A stretch of 64,000 nucleotides of DNA, from the NCBI GenBank assembly GCA_011037195.1, contig JAAEAF010000105.1:124001-188000 (forward strand), given 5' to 3'. Within the stretch, counting starts at the first letter, position 1; every line of letters begins with the position of its first letter. The notes beneath the pieces were generated by a model. The model saw nothing but the letters and a program-made list of their open reading frames with translations, was not told where the DNA came from and made no database searches. This document shows, piece after piece, positions 46,908-58,031 of this stretch. The DNA comes from Triatoma infestans. Its lineage: Eukaryota; Arthropoda; Insecta; Hemiptera; Reduviidae. The position numbers were made by a program, and so were the translations under genes.

Positions 46908-48184
46908 GTAATATTACATATTCCTTTCCATTTTCGCTAAATATGATTATATTCTTTTATATCATGTTATGTTACTTTATGCCAAGTCAATCTTATCATT
47001 ATTTTGTCAACTAATTTCAACCTACAGTCTTGCTGACCAGGTAATTTTCAAATATGTATTGCATGTACATTAATTGGCTACATGCCCTAATTCAATTGAT
47101 GACCTAATTTAATTAAGTTACAAGGTTGAAGTCCCTGGAGACTTTGAGCATAGTAGTACTAGTGAAATCTTATATCTAATCAACATTCTTCAAGACCAAA
47201 CAGCGATTTGAGGTGCTATCTGGTTGATAGACACTGAGATTGTAACCTTACAAGAGAGAAAAAAAATGCCTCTTTCTTCACAATTCTTAGTTGATGCATT
47301 ATTATATTACAGCAGGAAGGGAAAATATCGAGTATTTTCAATTTTTGGAGGTTCCAATTGAAATTTTAATAAAAGCTAATGTCCATTAAGTCGTCGATCC
47401 ATAAAAGCAAATAAACTTACTATTAACGTTCTCGTTTGGCCGTGTTTAATTAATTGTATGTCTTATTTTTTATTGAATTATTGTAACATATTACATACTA
47501 TCTCTAATGGAGTATTTTAGTTAGATGAAATTATTAGTTTTAGGCATATATAATTTAATTGGATTTATATAGATATTGAATTCTATATACATTTGTTATT
47601 GAATACTGCATGTTTATAGCCAATCAGTGAGTCCTATTTAATAAGATATTACAAAGTTGAGGTATCTTTTTTAATCTAATCTTTTAGAATTACAGCATAT
47701 TCAAATGTTTGACGTATGTATATATATATATATATATGTTTGTATTGAAAATCAGTTTTACGTCTCTGTAAAGTGTAGGTATAATTTTATCTTCAACTTG
47801 ATCAATAATCTTCTGTATGGACTGTATATATAAATAATATCTAGCTATATATGTAAAGACAGAGTTTACAGAGAACGGCTCAATAACTAGCCTATCTGGC
47901 TACCAATTACTAATAAGCTCTTCATTCAATATGTCCCGCGGAGATTTCCTCTATATTTCCTACTTCTAATATCATCCTTTCTTACCTATTCACTTGGATT
48001 AATAACATAAAAGCGGCAGTAAAATGCTTTTCCACGAATTTCTATATTTCATTTATTTGTAATAAGTTCTACATATTCAATTTATGGAGTTCATTTTATG
48101 TGGAAATGTCATTAAATTCATATATCGCCTAATATTTCTTAGTGCTATATAATAGGTTTGAGAAAGAGAGATTTTGGGTTAGAT
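46908..48184. other. unassigned AT-rich sequence
   Basis: (AT)n at 47716-47737; no gene or transposon recognised. Confidence 0.4.
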
Positions 48185-49424
48185 AGATAAATTAACTAGA
48201 AGTAAAGCTGAACACTGTATAATAGAAAAGTAGCACAAGCTGCTTGGACATTACACTAAAATATATAAAATGGTAGTGAGAGATTTAGGGTGAGAAATAG
48301 AAAAGGTAGTTGACGCGCTGTGACTGCTGTGTGAACTCTGCTGCAAGACTGTCGGTAAACCCCCTCCTATGGCTGACACTGCTGTATTTTTAAACAGTTT
48401 CTTCCACTCTAGTCTGGCCTAAACAAGAGAGTGATCCGGTCTCTCTCTCTCTCTCTCTCTCTCTTTGCTTTGGATCCCTCTCTTCGGATCCCTACAGCTA
48501 TATACAAGATGTTGGGTGGGTCGTGATAGAAAGATGCTCTTTGTTAATCTAATTTAATCTACCCATAAGGTTCTACGATTTATATTCCATAGTGCGCAAC
48601 ATTTTTCCCTAAAGCCAGAAACTATCTAAAGTTTATCAGCCTTTCTTAAGAGTCAAATCTCTTTCTCAAGAGTTCAAAACTTTGGTATTTTAAAAATGCT
48701 ATTGTATTTTGAAATCAAGCTTTGAAAAGATATAATATGTTCTTGCAACGAGGAACTAAGCCTTGGAACTCCCTTATCTAATCCCCGAAAGGAGCTTTCT
48801 CATTGCATAACCGACCTCCGGGTAGTAGATTCTCCTTAAAAAGGACACTATCACCGGACCTAATACAGAATTTAAATTTTGCTCATATGCTCTCACATAA
48901 GTATATCGATGGTACTATACTAACCCAAGAACCAAGGGTGAGTGAATGAAGAAGGATAGGGAAAGTGATTAACGGGCCAATAACATAGAACCGACTCCAT
49001 ACTATGAAATTTAACGCCACAAAGTTCGCAAACTCATCAAAAATCAATTTCTTTTTTTTTTTTTGGAAAATGTTTAAATAAAAGTGATAGGTTTATATTT
49101 GTGCCGTGGCATTCTAAAGTCTACAGAAAATCGTAGCCGTTTTCGAGACAATTCCAAAAAAATTCAAAAATCTATTCTGTAAAGTCGCACTTCCGGTATA
49201 GTGCTTCCGGAAACTGTTTAAATACAGTTGTGTCAGCCATAGGAGGGAGTTTACCGACAGTCTTGTAACAGAGTTCACACAGCAGTCACAGCGCGTCAAC
49301 TACCTTTTCTCTTTCTCACCCTAAATCACTCACTACTATTTTATATATTTTAGTGCAAAGTACAAGCAGGTTGTGCTACTTTTCTATTATACGGTATTCA
49401 GCTTTACTTCTAGTTTATTTATCG
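48185..49424. mobile_element. foldback element with ~215-bp arms and 0.8-kb centre
   Basis: The left arm (48185-48401; contains AGTTGACGCGCTGTGACTGC and ACTGTCGGTAAAC) and the inverted right arm (49210-49424) match over about 215 bp with few changes. The centre (48402-49209) holds (CT)n at 48440-48463, unassigned sequence, and a RepA fragment directly before the right arm. No TIR-type termini or target duplication were found, so transposon origin is inferred from structure only. Confidence 0.75.
49065..49209 (+). repeat. RepA monomer fragment
   Basis: GTTTAAATAAAAGTGATAGG, ATCGTAGCCGTTTTCGAGA, GTAAAGTCGCACTTCCGG in the family order. Confidence 0.7.
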
Positions 49425-49521
49425 TATCTTTCTTCAAATTTGAAATTTTATTAATGCTACTATTGTATGTGATGGATGCAAGAAACTTGAAATAATATTA
49501 AATTATAAAAAAAATCAGATA

Positions 49522-49903
49522 TGTGACATTCCCTTGCAAAAGGGCTAGCCAGGTATACAAGTCCAGTTACTGGTACGGTACAAGAACAATTATGGCATTG
49601 TACTACCCCTTCTCCTCACAGGGGAGGAATTGAGGAAACAAAGAGAAGAGATATTTTAAAGACAGACTTGTGCTAGAAATCAAGGTGGAAACATATACCA
49701 GTATTACGTTATAAGAAATTATTATAAGCTATTGTGATATCAAAGTAACTTAATTTCTCTTATAGAATATTTTAATTTAAACTACCAGTGTGTTCTTAAT
49801 TATTCTTAATACTTCTATCTTTTCCTCAAACATACTTACAAGCCCTAATACAAACCGCTCGTGCTGCTTACTACAAATACGCATCATCACACCATAACTT
49901 TAC
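49522..49903 (+). mobile_element. LTR of family L, diverged
   Basis: Begins TGTGACATTCCCTTGC. Shares CTCCTCACAGGGGAGG-type and CTTACAAGCCCTAATACA, AACCGCTCGTGC, ATCATCACACCATAAC blocks with the LTRs at 20968-21492 and 61760-62260. It ends near 49903 with no internal sequence after it, so it is another solo LTR. Flanks AGATA and ATGTA differ, so no duplication is proven. Confidence 0.65.
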
Positions 49904-50089
49904 ATGTATATTATTAAATAATATTATTAAGGTCCAGCTCCACGATTCCTTCTGTACGAACAATTACATGTTAACTTTGAAATGTTTAATTCAATAATGA
50001 TAAAGCTCAGAGGTTGACTTTGGTTGAGTTTAGATAGCTGTTTAAGATCAGAGATGTATGTGAAATGGTGCACCAGTTATTTTATAAAG

Positions 50090-50216
50090 GAAAATAAAAT
50101 GCGCTTCTTATGTAATGCCCGCGTTAGGGGGAGGACATTGTTCATTTTATGGCGGAATGCACCATCCTATCTGAAATCCGTCGTTTACATGTAGCTTGTC
50201 AGTGTTTACATTAACC
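50090..50216 (+). mobile_element. LINE family C, Cys-motif fragment
   Basis: On plus RFLCNARV and, one base later in frame, EDIVHFMAECTILSEIRRLH and CQCLH-stop form the C-x2-C...H...C region of a LINE ORF2 tail. HFMAE is shared with the family C fragment near 60572. Confidence 0.6.
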
Positions 50217-50524
50217 AAAGTCATTTTATTGATCAGTTAGTGAATAATTTTCGAACTTTAACTTTGATTGTTTATTTTGAATTACAAATTATATAAATAT
50301 AACTTTATTTTTGTTTATCTTTCAAATTATTGTTCATGTTTTTTTCTATGTGTGTATATTTCTGTTCTGTGAATCGACCTCCGGCAGTCGGAATATTTTC
50401 AATGCCGTATATTACTTGTTATCATCTTTTGACAAATTATGTTAAAAAAAATTATTTTTTTTTGGTTGAAATAAAAAGTGATATAAAATATATATATATA
50501 TATATTATAACGTTGGCAAAACAA

Positions 50525-50720
50525 TACATTGTAGTGAAGTGTACTTTAAAGTAAAGCATAACCTACTGCCCTCCCTCCCAGAACCCCACAAAAAATAAAT
50601 TTTTGGGGGAAAATATTTCTAATAAAAGCTAGAGTATTTATGTATGCAGATAAGTATACGAAGTTTAAATAAAATCGTTGAAGCCGTTTTCAAGAAAATA
50701 GCGAGAAAACTTTCAATAAT
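50525..50720 (+). repeat. RepA monomer fragment
   Basis: GTAGTGAAGTGTACTTTA, CATAACCTACTGCCCTCC, ATCGTTGAAGCCGTTTTC: monomer blocks in family order, interrupted at both ends. Confidence 0.6.
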
Positions 50721-51094
50721 TCTTTTCAATTCTTGATGTTTCATTTAATTTTGTCTCTAAAAAATTTGCAACTATTTTTAAAATTGGCTGATTAATTACA
50801 CTTACATTTACTTACGTCACGTACGATATGAGCTTGAGAACTTGTTCTGGGAAAATTATTTTTGGGTTTCTAAGGGAGCTTTGACTTCAGGCTTCATCAG
50901 AGTGTTCCAACTTGTATGTAAGGTTAAGAGCCAGCAAAGTATAATTAAAATGCGTAATTTTGGAGAAAATCTGTCAATTAGAACGTAGTGTGGGAGACGT
51001 TGTTTGTTTCATATTACTTTTTTTTGTGTGCATGTGTAAGCCCGCAAAAAAAAAGATGACCCACTAGATACGCTAAATTTATTATGTTTGTAAA

Positions 51095-52460
51095 TTATTA
51101 TTATATTATTATTATTATTATTGAAAACTGGTGTCTATTGGCTTGGGACTTAAGCGTATATGGCTTTTATCCCCCCAATTTATCTCCCTAATTATCTCCC
51201 CCCGTAGTCTACTGCTCAGTCTGCAATATCCCAAGATATCCTTCAACTCCAACTCACCCAGGCAATCCCGCGAGAATGGTGCCCTGCCAATTACACGAAA
51301 CCTAGTACCAGCGAAATAAGCGGACACTAACATAAGTAGTGATACACCGTTTCCCTAACTCCATCATCGCAGTTCTAACATATGGGACTAGACGTCCTCC
51401 CTATTTTATGTAAATAACTAACACACCCATATGTGTCCAGTCACTACACCAACTAAGTCCACAGGAGGTAATCTGAAACCCCTGCTTGATTCCTCTCATG
51501 AATCTTTTAGCCTGGAAGCACCCCTGCGTGTCCTCCCAGCATTTCTCCACTACCTTCGTCTCCCAAAGTCTGATCTGATTATCACAAAACCACTTAGTGA
51601 CGGCAAGGGCTGGCTCGGAACCACAAAAAGATAAAGAGGATCCCTCCCTAGCCAGCCGATCAGCCTTCTCATTGCCGTCTATTCCCGCATGTCCGAGTAC
51701 CAAATAGAGCTGCATTTACCCCTCCGAGCTAAGGCATTAAGCCTTCTCCTACATTCCCACCAATCACGAACTCCAATACGGCTTGCACAAAGCCCTCAGT
51801 GCGGCCTGACTATCAGAGAATATCCGCACCTCTTCAATCTCTCCCTGCCATTCTCCCGCAAGGCAGCAGCATTCGATGATACCAACAACCTCAGACTGAA
51901 AGAAAGTGTTCCTATACTACCCAAGGCCACCGAGCTCTCACTGTCTAACTCCTGCAACCATGCTCCCGCTCCTGACAGACCAGTTCTCTCCTGCCTAGAG
52001 CCATCTGAATAGCAGCGAATAATGCCCGCCTCCGTTAGCCTCGTAAGAGTGTTCTCCCCTAGACTACCAATGCTTATCTATAATCTCTCTCGAATCTCCA
52101 TTTCTTGCTCGTCTCATCAATTTTAGAGAGCAGAAATTGGTTTACTTGCCAAATCTTATCCTCTATCCTAGTGTGATCCCCCCCCCCGGAAGGTTCTCAC
52201 CCTTCTCCCTTACATCTCATTCTGAGATAACCCTTCATCGCTTCACCCACAACCACATACTGAAGAAGGGTTAGCTCCAACAACATTTCCAGTGCCACCG
52301 TCGGTGTCGTTTTCATCGCACCTGTTATGGCCAGAAACGCCGTACGTTGCCTTCTTGCAGTTTCTTGCTATTACTCCCTATCAAAGAACCCGTCCATCAT
52401 GCCACTGCGGCGTAGAGTATCCTTGGCTTCACCAGCTTCTTATAGATCCAATTATTATAT
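51095..52460 (-). mobile_element. Loa/I-type LINE with RNase H domain, 3' half
   Basis: On minus from about 52450: IYKKLVKPRILYAAVAWW, then RTAFLAITGAMKTTPTVALE and MLLELTLLQYVVVGEA (the thumb/connection region), then VRIFSDSQAALRALC and LGHAGIDGNEKADRLAREGS. The last two are RNase H motifs: a DSQAA block with a catalytic Asp, and GHAGI.GNE.AD.LA with the His and Asp of the active site. A shorter C-terminal tail follows to 51120, and the 3' end is an (AAT)n tail seen on plus at 51097-51121. RNase H next to RT is typical of the I, Loa and R1 groups. Frameshifts and stops make it inactive. The fingers/palm with the YADD box are not in this copy. Confidence 0.9.
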
Positions 52461-52548
52461 TTGTAAACATAAATGTCTTATGATTAATAATTTATTATTA
52501 TTTATTTTATATTTTTGATATTATACATATAAATTGTAGACAACTAAT

Positions 52549-52610
52549 TTGGTAGTTGGACGTTAAGCCCGCCTAAAAAATAGGCATTACTTTACTTTAC
52601 TTTTTACTTA
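52549..52610 (+). mobile_element. SINE family 3, 3' end only
   Basis: TAGTTGGACGTTAAGCCCGC, CTAAAAAATAGGCATTAC and (TTTAC)n match the tail of 43997-44225; head missing. Confidence 0.8.
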
Positions 52611-53849
52611 CATATAAATTGTATAGGAAGTTAATACAACCAATTTTAAGTCACAATACCTAAGACAGTAATCTTATATTGTATTTCCGTATCATTTAAA
52701 TCCAGTTGATTATTATCATCATCTATTACAAAACATATAATTACCGACCATTGATAATTCGAGGAGCGAATGGCTTACAATATATATTTTTATAAATATT
52801 TCATTGTGTTACATTTTTTTACAGCACTCATCCAGGAATGCCCTAAATTATTTATATATCCTAAACAATATTTCTAATAACATTTTTGTTCTCCCTAAAT
52901 ACCTGAAACGTATATAGTTAAGTTACTGAATAATTGTACTTTAAATACCAATTAAGCCAAAGAAAACGAATGAATATAATGAAGTGGAAAAATTAGCATG
53001 TTGACTATGTGTGTATTTAATTTCAAGTTAGTTTTACTATGAAAACAGGAGGAGGAGGAGGAGGAGTGGTTTGATGGTTAAACGCGTTATCATTGATGTT
53101 GAAAGTTATTTAGGCGCCTGTAACTTGATGTAGATATGAAGTCTCGTCCTGTAATATTACTTATATATTAAAGCAGGGATCAAGTTTAATAGTCATGTTT
53201 CTCCAATACTGGTCGCCCACCACTCACCTCCAGTTCGCTCGACCAAATTAAAATATAATTTTTTTTTTTATATACATACATAAATCCTTTTAAATCTTCT
53301 CAATAATCACTCTTTATTATTTTCTACCCCCTCTTTATTATTTTACTGCAAATAAAAATTATATATAATCCATGTAATAAAGTTATATCTGTTTGTTTTA
53401 ATATTCTTTTATTTAATAATTATATTTCTTCCAACAATAAAATTTAATTGATGAACTTTGGACCAGTATTACTTCACATCTTTAATACTTGGATTTTATA
53501 GCAAATTTTTCCTTATCTTTTCTTTTTTCTTCTTGTTGCTGTAAAAAGTAATATTGCGAGCATGTCTGTCGTATTTTTGAAATTAAATTTTGATGCTCCT
53601 AAGACCGAGACTAGAGGGTTTTATTTTATGCAGTTGGTTATTCTGTACTTTTATTTGTAAATATGTATTAATTAGTGTGTGTTTGTGTTTGTGAATAGTA
53701 AAACAAAACAAAACAAAATATTCAAGAAACTGGTAATTATTATTCCCCTTTAAAGACATAATAGATATACTATAAACAATAAGAATCCTAATATATTGAA
53801 TATCTTTAGTTATACGTTTATTATAATATAATATGAATTATAAAGGAAT
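52611..53849. other. unassigned AT-rich sequence
   Basis: (AGG)n at 53048-53065; no gene or transposon recognised. Confidence 0.4.
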
Positions 53850-53854
53850 TTGTT

Positions 53855-53925
53855 GACCGTTATTCAGTTATGCCACCGTTTCGACAAAGTTTCCTGTCTT
53901 TATCAAGGCTTTAATCTAAAAGAAC
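53855..53925 (-). repeat. Penelope-type motif P3, degraded hammerhead-like
   Basis: Minus reads AAGCCTTGATAAAGACAGG, AAACTTTGTCGAAACGGTGG. The CTTGATAA...GTCGAAACG layout recalls the CUGANGA...GAAAC motif of Penelope-like elements, with the first core mutated. Confidence 0.4.
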
Positions 53926-55135
53926 CACAATGCATTAATAATACTGTAAAATGCAACATAATAACAAAAACAAATGAAAAAGGGGATTTTTTTTAAAAAA
54001 ATAATATTGAACTTACTACAGAAACTCGTGAAGTTATGGAGAAAGAATTATTAAACTTATACATTTGTTACATCGCAAAAACATAAAAAGGAAAATTAAA
54101 AGTTACTAGTGTCTTGTCTTAAATCATTTGGGACAGAAATGAAAATGGGTTGAATAGGCAAGTGAAATGGATTTGAGGAAATTTTTAGGGGTATGGTAGG
54201 TGAAAGAGAATTCTAGAAGGTCATGTTTTGAAAAAAACCGTTACACAATGCGTACAAATTATTGGTATCATTACAGAAATTAACAGAAAATTTATTTCTT
54301 TTGATATATATCATTTCTAATATATTTCTTTTTTTTTCCTGTTAGTTTCTTCCAGCTCATCGTTAGTGCTTTATTACTTTCTGTTATTGTTAGTAAGAAA
54401 AAGTATTGCGATCGTGCCAGATTATCGAAATAGAGTTTTCACCCGGAAATATAAGTTTTAGGATTTCCTGAATTCGAAAAAAGTATTTTTAGCGAATGGT
54501 TTGTATGTGTGTGTGTGTGTGTGAGTGTTTCTTAACATTATATCTCAAAAACGAAAAGTTGCAGGAAACTTAAACATTTCTTTAAACATCGTATGCTGCA
54601 ACTTCGTACACATAAATTTACCAATCACTTTTATTTGAAATATTTTCAATTTGTGATTTTTTTTTATTTGGGAAAAAATTGATTTTTTGGGGGAACAGTA
54701 GCGTTATCTTTTCACTAAAGATCCAATAGATAGATAAGGATGTTTTATTTATAAAGATATTTACATTTTATGAAAAAAAACAACAAAAAAACTAGTCATG
54801 TTATTGACATATTCAATTAGACCGTCTAGAAAGACAAAACTTTATTGATAATTTTAAAGCGAAATCATTTAATGTGTGTGTGTGTGTGTGGGCCTATCAT
54901 TGATTGTTTTTGATAGTTGTAGATGAAATAATTCTGTTATCGTTACTTTGTAGCCTATTTCTAATTTAAATATGAATAAATAAATAAATAATAAATCAAT
55001 CAAGATTTCATTCCTATATAAAAATTTAGATATTATTTGCCACGGGATCCGGACATTTAAGTTTTTTGTCGAAATATTACCGGAAGTACCACTTATTTTT
55101 TCCCTTTTTTTGAAAATAGCGCCAACAATATGTAT

Positions 55136-56170
55136 ATTTTTTTGTTGTGGTGGTTGGTTCCGCAGAGCTGGAAAGCATCAGAGACATTATCCGTGGTATC
55201 CTGCTTCATTTTGTGGTCATCGACCGGTTTCGGGCGTTCGCCCTTCTTCAGGATGCGTTTTTCAGACAGTGTGACAACACAGACTTGTACAGAGAAAACT
55301 TTGTTTTCACACTGACTGGTTTAACTGTTTTTAAGACTAAACTCTTAAACTAGGGGTCAAGGGGTATAGTCAGCTGGGTGGGAAAACACGTGTTTGGGTT
55401 GTTAAAGGGCAAATTTTCCTTACAATGGACACAACACGTGGGGGTCTTAATTTTTAAACTCTGTTGATGGAGGGAGATTTACTTTACAATTACCTAACCA
55501 AAATAAAATATAAAATATATAAAATAAATTTAAATTAAATTAAATAACGATTTAAACTAACATCATTTAAAATTAAGCGATTTTTATAATTAAGTTTTTT
55601 ATAATTATGCATTCCACTCATTATTTCACTTTTTCACACACAACATTCACATCCTCGCAAGCATGTATACCTAAATATGGTTTCTTATATAATTAAGTTT
55701 TTTTATTATGCATTCCACTCAACATATCACCTTTTTACACAACATTCACATACATCATACATCATCCAAATACGCACACTTTTTTTTTAAATATATATAT
55801 ATAACTAGTAAATTTAAATATATATAACTAGTAGATTTAAAACTAAACCTGAAACTAAAATCCGTGTAAGAACTATTTGTTGCATGTGTAATGTTTGCAC
55901 TGGTAATTGCGTTTCTGTTGCTATTGTGGGAAGAGTGTTTTGAATAATGGTTCACTGGCAAATTTTGTCTGTTCGTTTATTAAGTTTTGTGTCTTGTGTT
56001 TATATATTTCGAGTTGTTCTACTATGTCAAGTCGTCGTCCTTTGTGGCCAGAATGTATTAGCTTCATAGTGGTTCGTGATGTCATCGGGTTTGTGTTTGT
56101 TAGTGTTTAGGTGATTGGCATAATTTGAGCCAACTTTGTTGTATTTGTATGATCTGATATGATCGTTTAT
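55136..56170 (-). mobile_element. 5'-truncated Penelope-like retroelement with GIY-YIG tail and hammerhead-like 3' region
   Basis: About 1.03 kb inserted in the left arm. On minus near 56130-55900, with one frameshift, it encodes YANHLNTNKH, then MKLIHSGHKGRRLDIVEQLE, IYKHKTQN, LINEQTKFASEPLF and a stop. This is the C-terminal end of Penelope-like proteins, where the GIY-YIG endonuclease domain ends in a K.LH...KG..LD.LE..EIYKH block. After an AT-rich stretch the minus strand reaches the hammerhead-like core at 55255-55218 and ends with the P1 arm (CCGCAGAGCTGG on plus). The insertion flanks GTATATTTTTT and TTATACTTTTTT may be an imperfect target duplication. It is missing the RT domain. Confidence 0.85.
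55218..55255 (-). ncRNA. hammerhead ribozyme-like core (copy P1f)
   Basis: Minus: CATC, CTGAAGA, A, GGGC-GAAC-GCCC, GAAA, CCGG, TC, GATG. Stem I is CATC/GATG (4 bp), CUGANGA and GAAA are exact, stem II is a perfect 4-bp G/C stem, stem III is the loop-less palindrome ACCGGU (which would suit pairing between two molecules), and cleavage would follow the C of GUC. One deviation: an extra A between CUGANGA and stem II. Confidence 0.65.
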
Positions 56171-56329
56171 ACTTTTTTTTTTTAATTTGTTACAATTTTA
56201 GCATATAAATGTCTGCAACTATTATTTGAAACATTTTTCCGATATAGTTTATTTTAAGAGGGTTCTGGGAAACATATTAGTTAGAATTCCACGCAGAATG
56301 GCTTTTCTTTATATCTTCTATCAACTATC

Positions 56330-56405
56330 AAACACAGTTGATACACTCATGTTGATACACTGCGAGTGTATCATAGTGTATATTATACACTCACAGCGTA
56401 TCAAC
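56330..56405. repeat. imperfect palindrome of TGATACACT units
   Basis: GTTGATACACTC..TGTTGATACACTGCG followed by AGTGTATCA..GTGTATATTATACAC..GCGTATCAAC can fold into a long hairpin. It lies just before the hammerhead-like copy P1g. Confidence 0.7.
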
Positions 56406-56546
56406 TGTATTTCCTCTGTGCAAGTCTATGTTATTACACTGTTTTTAACAAAAACATCCTGATGATGGGCGAGCGCCCGAAATCGGTTGATGACCACAAA
56501 AGAAGCAGGCTATCATGGAAAATGTCTCTGATGCTTTCCAGCCACA
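56395..56546 (+). repeat. Penelope-type repeat P1g with hammerhead-like core on plus
   Basis: 56455-56492 reads CATC, CTGATGA, T, GGGC-GAGC-GCCC, GAAA, TCGGTT, GATG. Stem I (CATC/GATG) and stem II are perfect; stem III has one G-U pair; the cleavage base would be U. The downstream arm is ACCACAAAAGAAGCAGGC, ATCATGGAAAATGTCTCTG, GATGCTTTCCAGCC. Orientation is opposite to P1f, about 1.2 kb away. Confidence 0.7.
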
Positions 56547-57041
56547 AAAAAAAAAATAAACTAATAAGAATTATAGAAATCAAATCTTTGTGTAGCAAAT
56601 AATACATTCAAATTAGCTAATAATAAATGAAACGATTAGCTTATAATGAATTATTTTCAAGGAAAACATAAATAAAGCAGAATAGAGAGACCTTCACTAA
56701 CCTAGAATATCATTCTAACAACATAATCAATGATTCAGTACAATTCAAAATCAAAAGTACTAAAATAAAGAAGATACTGTACAAGAAATAATAAACAACT
56801 GGGTTTCTTTTTCTTTCTGTTCATTAAATTAGCAATGATTTTGTTTGTAAATTTTTGAAGTTTTTATATAAAAATTTGATGAAAATAAAGCAGAACCACT
56901 CTAAAAAAATAAATTTTGAAATAATTTGTTATTTAAAAGAATACAAAGTTGTGTTTGTAATAATAATAGGTTTGTTTTATTTGAACAGTCTCTTCAAAAA
57001 GGAGAATTTGAGAAATTTTCCAAACACTTTTCAAAATTTCA
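56547..57041. other. unassigned AT-rich sequence
   Basis: No recognised gene or repeat. Confidence 0.4.
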
Positions 57042-58031
57042 TTTTTACTTTCTCTTACTCCTAGTAAGAGGAAGTATTGTAATCGTGTAAAATTTTCGAT
57101 AAGGAGTTTTCACCGGAAATATCCGTTTTGAGGTCCTCTGAGTCCAAAAAAGTGGTTTTCAGCAAATGGTATGTGTGTGTGTGTGTGTGCGCATGTGAAC
57201 AGCATAGCTCAAAAATGAAAAACCGTAGAAAGTTGAAACTTGATATTCTGTTTAGTATCACCATGGGCTCTGACAGTACGTTATCTGTCAAAATTCCTCA
57301 ACCGGAAGTACCACTTTACTAGTTGTATTTTTTACGTTTTTGCGATTTTCTCAAAAATGGCTCCGACGATTTCCTTTAAACTTGATATCAACACACATAC
57401 AAAGAGCTACAACTTTTATTTGAAACATTTCTCCGGGAAAATTCACTGAAGGGCACTTTTGGGGGAGGGTGGGGTTAGGTTTTCATCTAAAGTGCTATTT
57501 CAGTTTATTAGACAATTCTGTCATCTAAATAATGTTAATTAGAATTAAATATGTTGTTGAAATTCCGAGGTTGAAAAAAATCGGATAACCGGAAGTGCGT
57601 TTACTTTACCACTTTACTAAATGATTTATTCACTTTTTCAAAATTTTCTCAAAAATGGCTCCGTCGATTTTTATGAAACTTCGTATATAAACTAAACATG
57701 CAAGGATCTACAACTTTTATCTATAACATTTCTCTGGGAAAATTCTTTTAAGGGCACTTTTAGGGGAGGGTGGGTTAGATTTTCATCAAAGTGCTATCCT
57801 AGTTCATTATACAATTCTATCATCCAAACATAATTAGTTAGAAATAAATAGATGGCTGAAATTCCGAGTTTCAAGAAAATTAGTAAACCGGAAGTGCGCT
57901 TTTACTGAACAGTTTTTTCAGTTTTCGACGAATTTCATTAAATTTGGTACACAAACTATAAAATTTATCAATTATCATTTTGAGAACTGGAGTAAGAGAA
58001 AGTTGTGTGAGCGTTTCACACCATATTTTTT
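57042..58031 (-). repeat. RepA copy 6, minus, full length
   Basis: TTTTTACTTTCTCTTACTCC terminus with the palindrome CTTACTCCTAGTAAG, (TG)n at 57171-57188, three ACCGGAAGT landmarks (about 57300, 57588 and 57886), end hairpin GTGTGAGCGTTTCACAC. It sits in the spacer of the large inverted duplication. Confidence 0.9.

Larger units (their letters stand above)
54026..56315. repeat. large inverted duplication, left arm
   Basis: Inverted copy of 59860-61668. Matching blocks include GAAAATGGGTTGAATAGGCA, TTCTAGAAGGTCATG, CAGCTCATCGTTAGTGC, TAAAGTTTTGTC (inverted) and TTAGAATTCCACGC. The arm contains a RepA-related segment with (TG)n at 54505-54522 and 54875-54890. It is interrupted at 55136-56170 by a Penelope-like insertion that the right arm lacks. 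Confidence 0.9.

Noticed and set aside
51431..52012. Plus-strand frames opposite the RNase H LINE
   Set aside because: The minus strand carries clear RNase H motifs; the plus frames are shadows.
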